Below, piece by piece: positions 1-9,041 of a DNA stretch of 64,000 nt. Numbering within the stretch: position 1 is the first letter of the stretch; every line of letters starts with the position of its first letter. The stretch is from Paenibacillus glycanilyticus. GTDB lineage: Bacteria; Bacillota; Bacilli; Paenibacillales; Paenibacillaceae. Where the stretch lies: contig NZ_JAMBNP010000006.1 of assembly GCF_023715145.1 (NCBI RefSeq), forward strand, positions 186,001 to 250,000, written 5' to 3'. Under the pieces are notes generated by a model that saw nothing but the letters and a program-made list of their open reading frames with translations, had not been told where the DNA came from and ran no database searches. The position numbers and the translations under genes are program-made.

Positions 1-198
1 AAGCAAATTGCTGAGGTTATTCATGCCATTTGGAACAACAAAACGCCTAAGCTTGGCAAACTCAAGCTGAAAGGCGTAATGGGTTCCCTTGGCAAGAAAA
101 GCGGCTTCGGCCTCATGGGCAGCACGCCGATGATGGGGAAAATTCCGCGTTTGATCAAAAGCGGTATTCTCTGGAAATCGAAACGCCACTTCGGTTAA
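1..198 (+). CDS. C-terminus of type II NADH dehydrogenase-like flavoprotein (partial)
   Basis: This is the last 65 codons of a gene that enters from the left edge, read in frame 1 to a TAA at 196-198. The visible tail is basic and amphipathic, with Gly-Leu-Met-Gly-Ser repeats and ending KSKRHFG. That suits the membrane-anchoring C-terminus of NDH-2-type FAD/NAD(P) oxidoreductases (YumB/YutJ type). In Bacillus the yutJ gene sits beside yuzB and the nfu-like yutI, the same neighbours seen here. The catalytic part is outside the window, so the assignment rests on the tail and on gene order. Confidence 0.5.
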   Translation, partial: KQIAEVIHAIWNNKTPKLGKLKLKGVMGSLGKKSGFGLMGSTPMMGKIPRLIKSGILWKSKRHFG

Positions 199-228
199 TT
201 TACAATATCGATAAGCGGAAATGATAGA

Positions 229-474
229 TTATGGCTTTATGCTGATGGCTTCCCGGATACGGTGCTTCAAATCCTCGGCGGAATCGGCAGCGATAATGCT
301 GCCGTCAACTAAGGCGAAAGGCTTCAAATAGCATTCGCCGCAGTTGCCGAGACAGCCGTATTCGATTACCTTCAGCTGTTCATCCTGCTCGAGCTGCTTC
401 ATGATTAGTTCGGTTCCGTGATGCATGTTTCCGTTGCAGAACTCGATTAGCGGTTTTGACAATTTTATGATCAC
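229..474 (-). CDS. yuzB: YuzB-like DUF1450 protein
   Basis: A small soluble protein of about 80 residues with the family pattern KPLIEFC near the start, VIEYGCLGNCGEC in the middle and FALVDG after it. The three clustered cysteines suggest a thiol or metal role, but no biochemical function is established for the family. It is divergent from the Nfu gene and next to an NDH-2-like tail, as in Bacillus. The first codon given is GTG at 474. A TTG at 460-462 is also plausible, because AGGTGA lies 8 bases upstream of it and it would give a start close to that of B. subtilis YuzB. Confidence 0.75.
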   Translation of the reverse strand: MIIKLSKPLIEFCNGNMHHGTELIMKQLEQDEQLKVIEYGCLGNCGECYLKPFALVDGSIIAADSAEDLKHRIREAISIKP

Positions 475-498
475 CTGGCCTTAACGGTTGATATCCAT

Positions 499-526
499 TT
501 TCAATTGCTGCACTTTGTACTATAAT
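499..526 (+). promoter_or_regulatory. Candidate sigma-A promoter of the nfu gene
   Basis: TATAAT at 521-526 is preceded by TTTCAA at 499-504 with a 16-base spacer, 24 bases before the Nfu start codon and between divergent genes. The -10 is perfect and the -35 is weak. Confidence 0.5.
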
Positions 527-549
527 AGGGGAGAAAGGAGATGATTGCA

Positions 550-792
550 ATGAGTCAAGCACAAGATACAATGTACGATGAAGTACTGGACGTACTGGAT
601 AAATTGCGTCCGTTCCTGCAACGCGACGGCGGTGACGTAGAACTGGTGGACGTAGAGGACGGTATCGTTAAGCTTCGTCTGATGGGTGCATGCGGAAGCT
701 GCCCGAGTTCCACGATCACACTGAAAGCCGGTATCGAGCGCGCGCTGCTCGAAGAGGTTGAAGGCGTACAGGAAGTTGTTCAGGTATTTTAA
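550..792 (+). CDS. nfuA: NifU-like Fe-S scaffold (Nfu, C-terminal domain type)
   Basis: An 80-residue stand-alone Nfu domain. It carries the conserved [15 protein letters not shown] segment and the cluster-binding CxxC in [10 protein letters not shown]. Such proteins hold and transfer Fe-S clusters to target apoproteins in the cytosol; YutI is the Bacillus equivalent. The start at 550 is chosen over the ATG at 541 because AAAGGAG ends at 540, leaving a 9-base spacer to 550 and none to 541. A strong terminator follows the stop codon directly. Function is confident by family; the particular clients are not visible. Confidence 0.9.
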   Translation: MSQAQDTMYDEVLDVLDKLRPFLQRDGGDVELVDVEDGIVKLRLMGACGSCPSSTITLKAGIERALLEEVEGVQEVVQVF

Positions 793-800
793 TTGAATAA

Positions 801-839
801 AGAGTCTTGCCCGCATATCGCAGGCAAGACTCTTTTTTT
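801..839. terminator. Bidirectional rho-independent terminator
   Basis: AGAGTCTTGCC pairs with GGCAAGACTCT and is followed by seven T on the plus strand. It lies between convergent nfu and the SDR gene, and A-rich sequence on the left lets it serve the minus strand too. Confidence 0.85.
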
Positions 840-845
840 GTACTC

Positions 846-1625
846 TTATAATCCGATAATATTCGAACGAATGGCATCAAAGCCGCCGGTCACGTTAATA
901 ATGCTGCCGGTCAAATAATCCGATCTCGACTGGCATAGGAAGCCGATTACCCTTGCGATGTCTTCGCCGGTTCCCGGTCTGCCGACCGGCGATTCGATAT
1001 CTCTCTCGCAAGCCGCCTCTTCGATCGTCCGCTCCTTATTCTGGCCGCGGATATCGCCCGGCGCTATCATGTTCACGGTAATGCCGTTAGGCGCCTCTTC
1101 GACTGCCAGAGACTTCGTGAAGGAGACAAGACCCGTCTTGGCCGCTGCATACACGGCCCTGTGCGGCCACGCCCTCGCTTCATCCGCATGGCCGAAGCCA
1201 AGATGGATGATACGTCCCCAGCCTCTCTCGCGCATGCCCGGAAGCACCTTGTGATCAAGGAGCATAACGCCAAGCAGATTTCCGTTAAGCAGCTGAATAA
1301 TGGCTTCTTCGCTGTACTCGGCGAACAAACGCCTCTCCCGAATAAACGGACCCGCGTTGTTCACCAGAATATCAATGCTCCCGTTCCAGGCCTCCGCTTC
1401 CGCGGCCAGCCTCGCAACACCCGCGGGAACGGATATATCGCCTTGTATGGCGGTTGCTCTAACACCCAGTTGTTCGATCTCACGCTGAAGCTCCAGCGCC
1501 TCCTGCCTGCTTCCCAAGTAGTTTAACACGATGCTGCAGCCAAGACTTGCGAGCTGCAATGCAGTCCGTTTGCCAAGCCCTTTGGCGCTTCCGGTTACAA
1601 GCGCCGTTCTGCCCATCAGCTCCAC
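846..1625 (-). CDS. SDR family oxidoreductase
   Basis: A classical short-chain dehydrogenase of about 259 residues. It has the Rossmann motif TGSAKGLG near the N-terminus, the NNAG motif, and the catalytic YxxxK as YAAAK. It should catalyse NAD(P)H-dependent carbonyl/alcohol interconversion; the substrate is unknown. FabG-like length and a C-terminal SIINVTGG segment fit the fatty-acid/sugar SDR class. The GTG at 1625 is preferred because GGAGG lies 7 bases upstream; an in-frame ATG at 1631 is too close to that site. It lies downstream of the HEPN gene on the same strand. Confidence 0.8.
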   Translation of the reverse strand: MELMGRTALVTGSAKGLGKRTALQLASLGCSIVLNYLGSRQEALELQREIEQLGVRATAIQGDISVPAGVARLAAEAEAWNGSIDILVNNAGPFIRERRLFAEYSEEAIIQLLNGNLLGVMLLDHKVLPGMRERGWGRIIHLGFGHADEARAWPHRAVYAAAKTGLVSFTKSLAVEEAPNGITVNMIAPGDIRGQNKERTIEEAACERDIESPVGRPGTGEDIARVIGFLCQSRSDYLTGSIINVTGGFDAIRSNIIGL

Positions 1626-1650
1626 GAGCATTCCTCCTCGCGATTTAAGC

Positions 1651-2358
1651 CTACCTGGTTCGTATTAGTCTGCAAGCATAGTCAAAGGTAAGGCGTAATG
1701 ATCCTGTCACCATTTGCAAGCCATGCTGGAGATCCTCCGATTGTGCTTGAATATTCTCAAGCAGAACTTCCTGTCCGTACATCGTATGAGCTTGAGCAAG
1801 ATCATCCTGCATTTCCGAATTCATGTAATGGATCTCGGTATTCCGGCGCTTCCGCAGCCGGCCCATCGGCTCCTTGAGGCTTTCCTTGATGTCGTTCAGC
1901 TTCCAGGTCAAATCCGGATGCGCCTTCTTGTCGCGCATATTGCGCAGTACCGTGAAGTATGAAAAATGCGGTTTGATCCGCTCCGTCTTCATATCAAGCA
2001 TGTCATTAAGCAAAATGCTCATCTTATCCAGCAGGGCAAAAATCCGGATAAACGCATTTTTGTCAAAATACACGTACCGTTGATACATCAGCTTCTCTTC
2101 CTCTGACATCTGGCTCACGGAAGGGGCTTTGATCTTCTCCTTGAAACGGCGCGCAGCGTAGCAGCTCTGCTCGATTTCGTTCAGGGAAGCAAGCAGACCC
2201 TTCGTCCACACTTCATACGTACGAAGCTTATGGTCCGCATCCTTGCCCTCTTCAATCTTCTTATGCAGAATGGCCACGAACTGATTCATCAGCTGCATCG
2301 CTTCCGCAAGACGTCCCTCCGGCTCCCGTTCCGGTTCATCAAATAGAAAACGCAGCAT
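1651..2358 (-). CDS. Cthe_2314-like HEPN domain protein
   Basis: A 235-residue, mostly helical, charged protein. Residues 172-177 (RNTEIH) form the R-x4-H motif that marks active RNase members of the HEPN superfamily. The whole sequence resembles the Cthe_2314 HEPN family of Firmicutes, whose role is not established. No adjacent nucleotidyltransferase (MNT) antitoxin is visible; the neighbours are an SDR gene and a UbiD-family decarboxylase, so a classic HEPN-MNT toxin-antitoxin pair is not supported. RNase activity is an inference from the motif alone. Confidence 0.7.
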   Translation of the reverse strand: MLRFLFDEPEREPEGRLAEAMQLMNQFVAILHKKIEEGKDADHKLRTYEVWTKGLLASLNEIEQSCYAARRFKEKIKAPSVSQMSEEEKLMYQRYVYFDKNAFIRIFALLDKMSILLNDMLDMKTERIKPHFSYFTVLRNMRDKKAHPDLTWKLNDIKESLKEPMGRLRKRRNTEIHYMNSEMQDDLAQAHTMYGQEVLLENIQAQSEDLQHGLQMVTGSLRLTFDYACRLIRTR

Positions 2359-2391
2359 CGATCATTACCGCCTCTCTTGCCACTCAAGTAA

Positions 2392-4152
2392 TTAGAAGTA
2401 CTCTTTCCATCTACGGTCAACAAGCTCGGTAATATCCTCACGCGGGAACAGCTCCGCCGGATAACCTGGCTTCATTCTTGCATCAATAACAATTGGAAGC
2501 TTGTAGCCAAAATGATGGCGGCGGATTTCCGCATTCGCGTATATATCGTCCGCCGGGTTAAACCGGGTAAATACCGTCCATAAGAACGATGTTTGTCCGT
2601 GCGCAATGTCAGCATCGTCTACAAGCACGACCATCGGCCATTCCGTACCGCGCTCCGACAGCCGTCCGAGCAGACGCTCCGCAAGCTGCGGCTCTGCTTC
2701 ATAGGATGCGCCGGATACAACCAGACATCCGCGGCAGTATACCTGCGCGTTGCTGATCTCCTCGATCACGCCTTCATTATAGCTTGTCGGCAGCTCTCTG
2801 ACCGGTTCGCCTACACCCAGCATGACCGCCTTGCTGCCATGATTAAATTTGCCGCTTGTATAGTCGAGCGTGTCATGGGACGTTTCGTCGAATACGAACA
2901 GATCCGTCTGCGGCTGGAACCGCTCAAGAACCGTCTCAAGCAGCACATCAAATCTTGACAGGTCAATCGGCTGATCCGTCAGCATGAGGAATTTAGTCAA
3001 GGTAAGCTGGCCCTGTCCGAGAATACTGAAAGCCGTCGATAATGCCTCGCGCGAATAGGATTCCCTTACAACCGCAGCCGCAAGCGCGTGGACGCCTGCT
3101 TCCGCGTAAGCCCACAGCTCATTCACGCCCGGCATAACCATCGGGAAGGCCGGCGCCAGAAGACGCTGCAAATACTCGCCCAGATAGTAATCCTCCTGAC
3201 GAGGCTTGCCTACAATCGTCGCCGGATAAATCGCATCCTTGCGGTGCCATACATGATTGACATTAAACACGGGGAAATCATGAACAAGCGAATAGTAGCC
3301 GAAGTGATCGCCAAACGGTCCCTCCGGACGGCGGATATGCGGCGGCACTTGACCGCTGATTACAAATTCGGCTTCCGCCGGAATCCGGTGCTTGCTATGC
3401 GGGTCGGATACGACCGGCAGCTTGCCGCCCAAAATAAGCGAAGCCATTAGCAGCTCCGGCAGATGCTCGGGGAGCGGCGCGATTGCCGAAGCGATCAGAG
3501 CTGGCGGTCCGCCAAGGAAAACGGATACCGGCAACGCTTCGTTCCGCTGCTCGGCCTCATGGTAGTGGAAGCCGCCGCCTTTATGTATTTGCCAATGCAT
3601 GCCCGTCGTTGAATCATCAAAGATTTGCATGCGGTACATCCCTAGGTTATGCGCCTTGCGGGATTTTAAGCTCTCCGTATAGACAAGAGGCAGCGTAATA
3701 AACGGTCCGCCATCCTCCTGCCAGCTAGTTACCCGCGGGAGTCCGGCAAGCGGATTCTGGCGCTTTAATACTTGAAGAATCGGCGCGGTGCCGCTTGGCA
3801 CTTCCTTCATGCCTACCTTCAGCATGTCCCAGATCAGCTTCTTCTCGCCCCATAATGCTTTTGGCGTTGGAGGCATAATTCGGTCCGCAGCGCCTACGAT
3901 TTGTTTCATGATCTCTTCCGGACGCGGTCCAAAAGCCAGATCAACACGGCGGCTTGTCCCGAACATATTCGTCAGAACGGGAAAAGGACTGCCCTTCACA
4001 TTCGTGAAAAGCAGTGCCGGTCCTTCCTCTTCGATGACGCGGCGGTGGATTTCCGCCAGCTCCAGATTGGGATCTACTGGTACGTCAATGACCAGCAGGT
4101 CCTTCTCTCTTTTTAATACCTCTACAAATTCACGCAGGTTTTGAAAACTCAA
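2392..4152 (-). CDS. UbiD family decarboxylase
   Basis: A 586-residue member of the UbiD family, which decarboxylates aromatic or unsaturated acids using prenylated FMN. The signature EGPFGDHFGYYS is present and keeps the acidic pair spaced five apart that corresponds to the two catalytic acids of fungal Fdc1. It is about 90 residues longer than E. coli UbiD, at the C-terminus. The TTG start overlaps the ctaA stop (TTGA, 4149-4152), so it is translationally coupled to heme A synthase. That coupling hints at quinone or respiratory metabolism, but the substrate is not known. No prenyltransferase (UbiX) is in view. Confidence 0.8.
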   Translation of the reverse strand: MSFQNLREFVEVLKREKDLLVIDVPVDPNLELAEIHRRVIEEEGPALLFTNVKGSPFPVLTNMFGTSRRVDLAFGPRPEEIMKQIVGAADRIMPPTPKALWGEKKLIWDMLKVGMKEVPSGTAPILQVLKRQNPLAGLPRVTSWQEDGGPFITLPLVYTESLKSRKAHNLGMYRMQIFDDSTTGMHWQIHKGGGFHYHEAEQRNEALPVSVFLGGPPALIASAIAPLPEHLPELLMASLILGGKLPVVSDPHSKHRIPAEAEFVISGQVPPHIRRPEGPFGDHFGYYSLVHDFPVFNVNHVWHRKDAIYPATIVGKPRQEDYYLGEYLQRLLAPAFPMVMPGVNELWAYAEAGVHALAAAVVRESYSREALSTAFSILGQGQLTLTKFLMLTDQPIDLSRFDVLLETVLERFQPQTDLFVFDETSHDTLDYTSGKFNHGSKAVMLGVGEPVRELPTSYNEGVIEEISNAQVYCRGCLVVSGASYEAEPQLAERLLGRLSERGTEWPMVVLVDDADIAHGQTSFLWTVFTRFNPADDIYANAEIRRHHFGYKLPIVIDARMKPGYPAELFPREDITELVDRRWKEYF

Positions 4153-5081
4153 GCCTTTTCCCGTCCTTCCCGCAGCCGCCAGGAACGTATCAGCATATCA
4201 CATAATATTCCAAACAAGGCCGTTATAATTAAATTATGAAGCAAGTTCGTAAACAGGAACCAGTCTTCGTTGCCGATTGTCTTAGTCAGCAACGCGCCGC
4301 TCAGGATTTGAGCGATAACAAGAACAAGCGACCAGCCGGCAGCTTTCGTAAGCCCTTCGCCTTTGCCGCTGATTCTGCGGACATGGACGTACAATCCGAT
4401 GAGAGCAAGACCAAAAATAAGTGCCCCTACGCGATGAATAAAGACGGCTGCCGTTGCTCCCTGAAGCTCTGGCACAACTTCGCCGTTACATAGCGGCCAG
4501 CCCAGGCAGCCGCCAGCCGATTCGGTGTGGCGGATAAACGCGCCAAGATAAACCACGATATAACAGAAAACAGATACGGCCAGCATGCGAGGAAAAATAG
4601 CTCGCGGCACCGTAAATTCCGCCGGCTTGCCGTTCTTCACGCGATAAGACCAAACGACAAGAAGCAAAGTAAATGCAAATGCAATTAAGGAAATACCAAA
4701 ATGAATAGCCATTACTGCGTCAGACTGATACCACACGACAGCTGCAGCGCCCATCAGAGCTTGAATAATCGTGAAGAGCAGAGCACCGCTCGCATAGATA
4801 AGCGGCTCTTTGTAATCCGCATTGTTTTTTCGGAACAGCAGGTATATAGCGACAAAGGCTGCCACAACAAGCATACCTTCAAAGCCGGTAATCAGGCGAT
4901 GAGAAAATTCGATCGCTGTTTCCATTGTATACGCAGGAATAAATTCACCGTTGCAAAGCGGCCAATCATCACCGCATCCGCGTCCGGATCCGGTATTGGT
5001 AACAAGTGCTCCGGCAAGCAGAACAAGTAGCATTCCGATGCACGATGCGAGAGCAAGCGCGCGAAAACGGCCGGTAACCAT
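4149..5081 (-). CDS. ctaA: Heme A synthase CtaA
   Basis: A 310-residue, eight-helix membrane protein that oxidises the C8 methyl of heme O to the formyl of heme A for aa3-type oxidases. The first extracellular loop contains C36 and C43 in GCGDDWPLC, and E58/H61 in EFSHR; these match Cys35, Cys42, Glu57 and His60 of B. subtilis CtaA with a one-residue offset. The duplicated half repeats the loop (GGCLGWPLCNG) and the second heme-ligand region (IHRVGA). It is the first gene of an operon with the UbiD gene. The partner CtaB lies separately at 22610-23464. Confidence 0.95.
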   Translation of the reverse strand: MVTGRFRALALASCIGMLLVLLAGALVTNTGSGRGCGDDWPLCNGEFIPAYTMETAIEFSHRLITGFEGMLVVAAFVAIYLLFRKNNADYKEPLIYASGALLFTIIQALMGAAAVVWYQSDAVMAIHFGISLIAFAFTLLLVVWSYRVKNGKPAEFTVPRAIFPRMLAVSVFCYIVVYLGAFIRHTESAGGCLGWPLCNGEVVPELQGATAAVFIHRVGALIFGLALIGLYVHVRRISGKGEGLTKAAGWSLVLVIAQILSGALLTKTIGNEDWFLFTNLLHNLIITALFGILCDMLIRSWRLREGREKA

Positions 5082-5156
5082 AATAAAATCACCTTTTTTC
5101 GGGTTTTGTTGTCACCTCATTATAGCGATTAAGGGGGCCAAAAGCCATGTTGAAAA

Positions 5157-5180
5157 TGTGACACTTCCTAGGGTGTGACA
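5157..5180 (-). promoter_or_regulatory. Directly repeated TGTGACA sites upstream of ctaA
   Basis: TGTGACA occurs at 5157-5163 and again at 5174-5180, 17 bases apart, about 80 bases upstream of the ctaA start. Related spaced repeats are bound by response regulators such as ResD in Bacillus, but the match is only suggestive. Confidence 0.3.
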
Positions 5181-5248
5181 GTTCCGTGGCAATGATGCGC
5201 GCAAGTCGAAACGGCCTTGTTCGCATCCTTTTTTTAATCTGAGCGCTC

Positions 5249-5297
5249 AATAAAAAGTGCGGCTTTAGGATCATCTCCTTAAGCCGCACTTTTTATT
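5249..5297 (-). terminator. Terminator of the thioredoxin-like gene
   Basis: AAAAAGTGCGGCTT pairs with AAGCCGCACTTTTT around a short loop. On the minus strand it follows the 5302 stop within five bases. Confidence 0.85.
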
Positions 5298-5301
5298 TTA
5301 T

Positions 5302-5649
5302 TTACTCCTGCGGAAGTGCTTCTGCAACCTGTATCGCACGCTCCAGGAACTGTTCGATTTCGTCCCGCGTCTTGCGAAGCTTGTTGACGAACCGGATCAA
5401 TTCCTTGCTGTTGCGGAAGGCAATAAAGCTTGGAATGCCAAGGATGTTCAGCTCGGAGCACAGATCGGGCAGCTCGTCGCGGTCGATCTCGTAGAACGAA
5501 ATCTTGCCGCTGTACTGCTGCTCGACATCCGGCATAAACGGATCGATAAAATGGCAGTCCGGGCACCAGGTTGTTTTGAATACTACTACCGCAATCCCAT
5601 CGCCTTGAACGGCTTTCCGGAAGGCAGCATCTGTTGTAAGCTTGTTCAT
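5302..5649 (-). CDS. Thioredoxin-fold protein (YtpP-like)
   Basis: A 115-residue thioredoxin-family protein without a signal peptide, so cytosolic. The active site is W-C-P-D-C (C29 and C32), and the cis-proline loop is seen as GIPSF. It probably acts as a disulfide reductase or thiol-redox carrier. The CPDC dipeptide differs from the CGPC of major thioredoxins and resembles YtpP-like minor ones. The start is fixed by GGGAGG upstream of 5649. It may be cotranscribed with the lipoprotein at 5680-7257, 30 bases upstream. Confidence 0.85.
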   Translation of the reverse strand: MNKLTTDAAFRKAVQGDGIAVVVFKTTWCPDCHFIDPFMPDVEQQYSGKISFYEIDRDELPDLCSELNILGIPSFIAFRNSKELIRFVNKLRKTRDEIEQFLERAIQVAEALPQE

Positions 5650-5679
5650 CGTTGTTATCCTCCCTGCTGTATAGAACGA

Positions 5680-7257
5680 TTAGTGTACTTCGCGCTCGAT
5701 AACAAAGGTATCGCTGCCCCAGCTGTCATCCCAGTGAACCTTCGCTCCAAGCGCATTTGCAAAGTTACGCCCTGCCACATACAATGTGCCGTCAACGGCT
5801 TTCGCCACAAATGACCAAGTTGCTGGTTTGCCGTTCACCGTTACGCGGTCGGAGCCTTCCTTCAGAACGATTGTTGTATTCGTCGCTTCATCATAGACTG
5901 TTACATTTTTCGTCTTTTTATCATACTTAACCGTCGCCCCAAGCTGCTCGGCTACTTTGCGAAGCGGAATAATCGTAACGTATTTAGGTGTCACGATAGC
6001 CGGATAAAGTCGCGATTCCACGGAAAGCTCGACTGTTTGCTGACCGATTTGCAGCTGGTCAAGCAAAGCGTAAGCATCCGATTGCTTATCGAACATGCGA
6101 AGGAATTGGTAACCTTGCATGGTATCCAGCTGATCCAGACGAATAGCCTTTTCAGGGACGACAGGAGCATCGGCCTCTACTTTGCCGTTTACGTTCCACA
6201 TCTCGCTCTCGATATGCAGCGAAAGACCGTCAAGCGGGAACAAAGCTTGCTCGCTAGGCTTAAGCGTAACGTCGATCGCCTGTTTGCGGATATCCATCTT
6301 GCTGTCTACGTAAAGCTCTGCTTTAATCGAAGAATCGTCATTGAAGATCTGCTTCAGTTCTTCGCCGCTCTCTTCTTCCATCGCTTTCAGCTCTTCCTGA
6401 AGGGATACGAACAGCTCCTCAAGCTCATCCGTCATTTCCGCAATCATGTCTTCGGTCGTTGGCATATCCAGTCCGGATTGCTCGAACGGATTCACGCCAA
6501 TGTCTTCCCACAGCTCCGGATGGCTGTTCATGATCGTAACGATCTGCTTCACGAACGTTTCAAGTCCTTCACGGTCGTTTGCGAGAACGTCAACATACTT
6601 CTTCACCCACGACCAAATCTCGGTACCGCTCAGTTCGGCCTTCACATGGAACAGCGAGGTGTTTACCCCGTTAATCGGTTCTTGTACCGCGTTAACCGAA
6701 ATTTTATCCGGGTTCGGCAGATTGTCGATGAAATAAGACGTCGCGCTGTCCGTGATCTCTTTGCCAATCGCCGTTAACGCATCCTCATCCGAGCTTGCAT
6801 CGGCATCCTCAAGACTGCCGGTGCCCAGCATGGAGCCAATACCCGAGCCGGATACGTCCAGCACGATCGGAAGCTTCGCGCCTTCTACCTCGATAACCGC
6901 CGTTGTATCCGCCTGCTTGATCGAGAAGCCGATGCTGACCGAATCTCCCAGGAGCAGCTTGCCGGCAAACGAAGAATGGGTAGCATCCTGTACCTTCACG
7001 TTGTCTAACTGAATCTTCATATTCGAGAACAATTTCATAAGAGCAATTTCTTCTTCGGGCATTCCCTCATAGGCTTCTTCATTCATGAGAAGCTTCAGCT
7101 CTACCGATTGCTTGCTCTCTGCGGAAGTCACTTTAAGTGTATTTTTTAACACGGTGTTAAAATCTACGCCCTGGATCGCCTGACAGCCTGCCACAATTAC
7201 CAGCGCAAGCGACAAAATCAGAATGATCCCTCTTTTGAATCTCTTCATACTCTTCAA
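5680..7257 (-). CDS. Lipoprotein with C-terminal copper amine oxidase N-like stalk domain
   Basis: A 525-residue exported lipoprotein: basic N-terminus, hydrophobic stretch, and lipobox VIVAGC with C25 as the lipidated residue. The middle, about residues 30-390, is unassigned and acidic. The last 110 residues form the 'copper amine oxidase N-terminal-like' stalk domain (IIPLRKVAEQLGATVKYD, then a second half ending in AGRNFANALG), common in Paenibacillus surface proteins and probably involved in wall or protein binding. The start is a TTG at 7257, with GGGAG 9 bases upstream; the ATG three codons on is an alternative. The specific role is unknown. Confidence 0.75.
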   Translation of the reverse strand: MKSMKRFKRGIILILSLALVIVAGCQAIQGVDFNTVLKNTLKVTSAESKQSVELKLLMNEEAYEGMPEEEIALMKLFSNMKIQLDNVKVQDATHSSFAGKLLLGDSVSIGFSIKQADTTAVIEVEGAKLPIVLDVSGSGIGSMLGTGSLEDADASSDEDALTAIGKEITDSATSYFIDNLPNPDKISVNAVQEPINGVNTSLFHVKAELSGTEIWSWVKKYVDVLANDREGLETFVKQIVTIMNSHPELWEDIGVNPFEQSGLDMPTTEDMIAEMTDELEELFVSLQEELKAMEEESGEELKQIFNDDSSIKAELYVDSKMDIRKQAIDVTLKPSEQALFPLDGLSLHIESEMWNVNGKVEADAPVVPEKAIRLDQLDTMQGYQFLRMFDKQSDAYALLDQLQIGQQTVELSVESRLYPAIVTPKYVTIIPLRKVAEQLGATVKYDKKTKNVTVYDEATNTTIVLKEGSDRVTVNGKPATWSFVAKAVDGTLYVAGRNFANALGAKVHWDDSWGSDTFVIEREVH

Positions 7258-7372
7258 TTTACAATTCTCCCTTCACTGCCAGTAATAGATAGATTAATAG
7301 ACCTAGAATCCTATCTATTGTACCTGAGGTTCAGGGGGGTTGTAAATGTATGGAAATTAAAGATTTTATATG

Positions 7373-9010
7373 CTAATTCTGCGTCCGCGTACGGCCCAGC
7401 AGCTTCAGAAGCAGGACGAACAGCTTGCGCAGCGGCCCCGGGAAGGACTTCGCGTCCTCCATCGTAACCACTCGTAACAGAACAAGCAGGAGCAGATACA
7501 AAGCTCCAATCACGGCTCCTGCCGCGGCTGCCGATACCAGATACGTCAGCTTGTCCGGCCAGCTGTCCGTCAGATGGCGAATCCCAACTTCTGTTCCCCA
7601 GCCAGCCGCAACGGATACAACAATCGTTACGATATAGGAAGGCCAGCGGCTGCCAAGCACCGTAAACTTCACTTCTCTTCGAATGGCCTCCAGATTCATC
7701 CATGTCATGATGACAAAGCAGACACTGGTCGCCATAATGACGCCATATACGCCGTAGATCGGCGCAAGGGCGTAGCTGCACAGGATTTTCAGCCCGATTC
7801 CGACAAATGTGTTCATCATCGGAATGCGCGCTTTGCCTAATCCGAACAGAATCGAGTTGCTTGTCATCATCGTAATTTGGAAGATCGTCCCCGCCGTCAG
7901 CGCGGCAACGATACCGTAACCTCTTGGTCCCGTGAAGATCAGACCCGTTACCGAGTACGAAGCGGCGGCCAGAGTCAGTGCTGCAGGCACGCCCGTGAAC
8001 AGGACAATACGCATGACCAGCGCCGTCTGGCGCTGTACTTCGCCCATGTTGCGCAAGGAGTAAGCCGATGAGATGACCGGAATAATCGAGGTGCTGAGCG
8101 CGATGGCGAGAATCGGCGGAATGCCCGCTACCGTCTGCGCCTTGAAGCTGAGATCTCTCAGTACCAGAAGCGCTTCATGATAGCCGTAATAGGTTTCCGT
8201 CAAACGGACGAATAAGGACGAATCAAACGTATAAATAATTTGAACGGTCATGGCTGTTATGACAATCGGGATGGACATGGTGAAAATTTCGCGGTAAATC
8301 GAGCGGAAAGGAATCTTCGCCGCCGCCTTGACCGCCTCAATATCCACCACCGGCCGTTCCGCCAGGTCTCCCCGGCGCAGCTTGCCTGCATAATAGAGCA
8401 TAACGAGCAAGGCGCCAACGCCGCCAATAACGTTACCGAACGATGCAGCGGCCGCGCCCCATTTTTCGCCCCAGTCGATCGAAACAACATAATAAGCGAG
8501 CGCTACGCCTACGATAACGCGCAGAATTTGCTCCACGATCTGCGACATGCCGCCCGCCATCATGAACTGGCGTCCTTGGAAGTAGCCCCTCATCATCGCG
8601 ATGAGCGGGAAAATAAGCAGCGTAGGCGCTACCGCGCGTATCGCCACCTCCGCACCAGGCGTCTTGGCAATATGAACGGCATAATACGGAGCCGCCGCGT
8701 ATAGGGCAATCGTCAGGATCACGCCGGTAACAAGGCCGAACAACAACGCAGCCTGATAGACGCGCTTTGCTTCATGCTCGCGGCCCAGCGCGTAGCGTTC
8801 CGATACCATTTTGCTTATTGCGCTGGGCAGCCCGCCCGTTGCAACAACCAGCAGCGTCAGGTACACGTTGTTTGCCACCGCGAAATAAAGCCCGCCGTTT
8901 TCGGTCAGGATGTGGTCAAGCGGCACGCGTTGAAAAATCCCGAGGAACCGCGCAATAAGCGCGGCTGCCGCGAGAATCAACGTGCCTTTTATAAGAGAAT
9001 CTTTTTTCAT
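7373..9010 (-). CDS. MurJ/SpoVB-like lipid flippase (MOP superfamily)
   Basis: A 545-residue polytopic protein with about 14 membrane segments and the polysaccharide biosynthesis/MATE-like fold. The opening K-x-TLILAAAALIARFLG and the early GGLPSAISKMVSE segment are typical of the YtgP/SpoVB group. These export lipid-linked precursors: lipid II in YtgP (a MurJ homologue) and spore cortex precursor in SpoVB. The substrate cannot be decided from sequence. It precedes the lipoprotein gene on the same strand, with a short gap. Confidence 0.8.
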   Translation of the reverse strand: MKKDSLIKGTLILAAAALIARFLGIFQRVPLDHILTENGGLYFAVANNVYLTLLVVATGGLPSAISKMVSERYALGREHEAKRVYQAALLFGLVTGVILTIALYAAAPYYAVHIAKTPGAEVAIRAVAPTLLIFPLIAMMRGYFQGRQFMMAGGMSQIVEQILRVIVGVALAYYVVSIDWGEKWGAAAASFGNVIGGVGALLVMLYYAGKLRRGDLAERPVVDIEAVKAAAKIPFRSIYREIFTMSIPIVITAMTVQIIYTFDSSLFVRLTETYYGYHEALLVLRDLSFKAQTVAGIPPILAIALSTSIIPVISSAYSLRNMGEVQRQTALVMRIVLFTGVPAALTLAAASYSVTGLIFTGPRGYGIVAALTAGTIFQITMMTSNSILFGLGKARIPMMNTFVGIGLKILCSYALAPIYGVYGVIMATSVCFVIMTWMNLEAIRREVKFTVLGSRWPSYIVTIVVSVAAGWGTEVGIRHLTDSWPDKLTYLVSAAAAGAVIGALYLLLLVLLRVVTMEDAKSFPGPLRKLFVLLLKLLGRTRTQN

Positions 9011-9041
9011 GTCGTCCTACTCTTTCTATTACGTATCCGTT

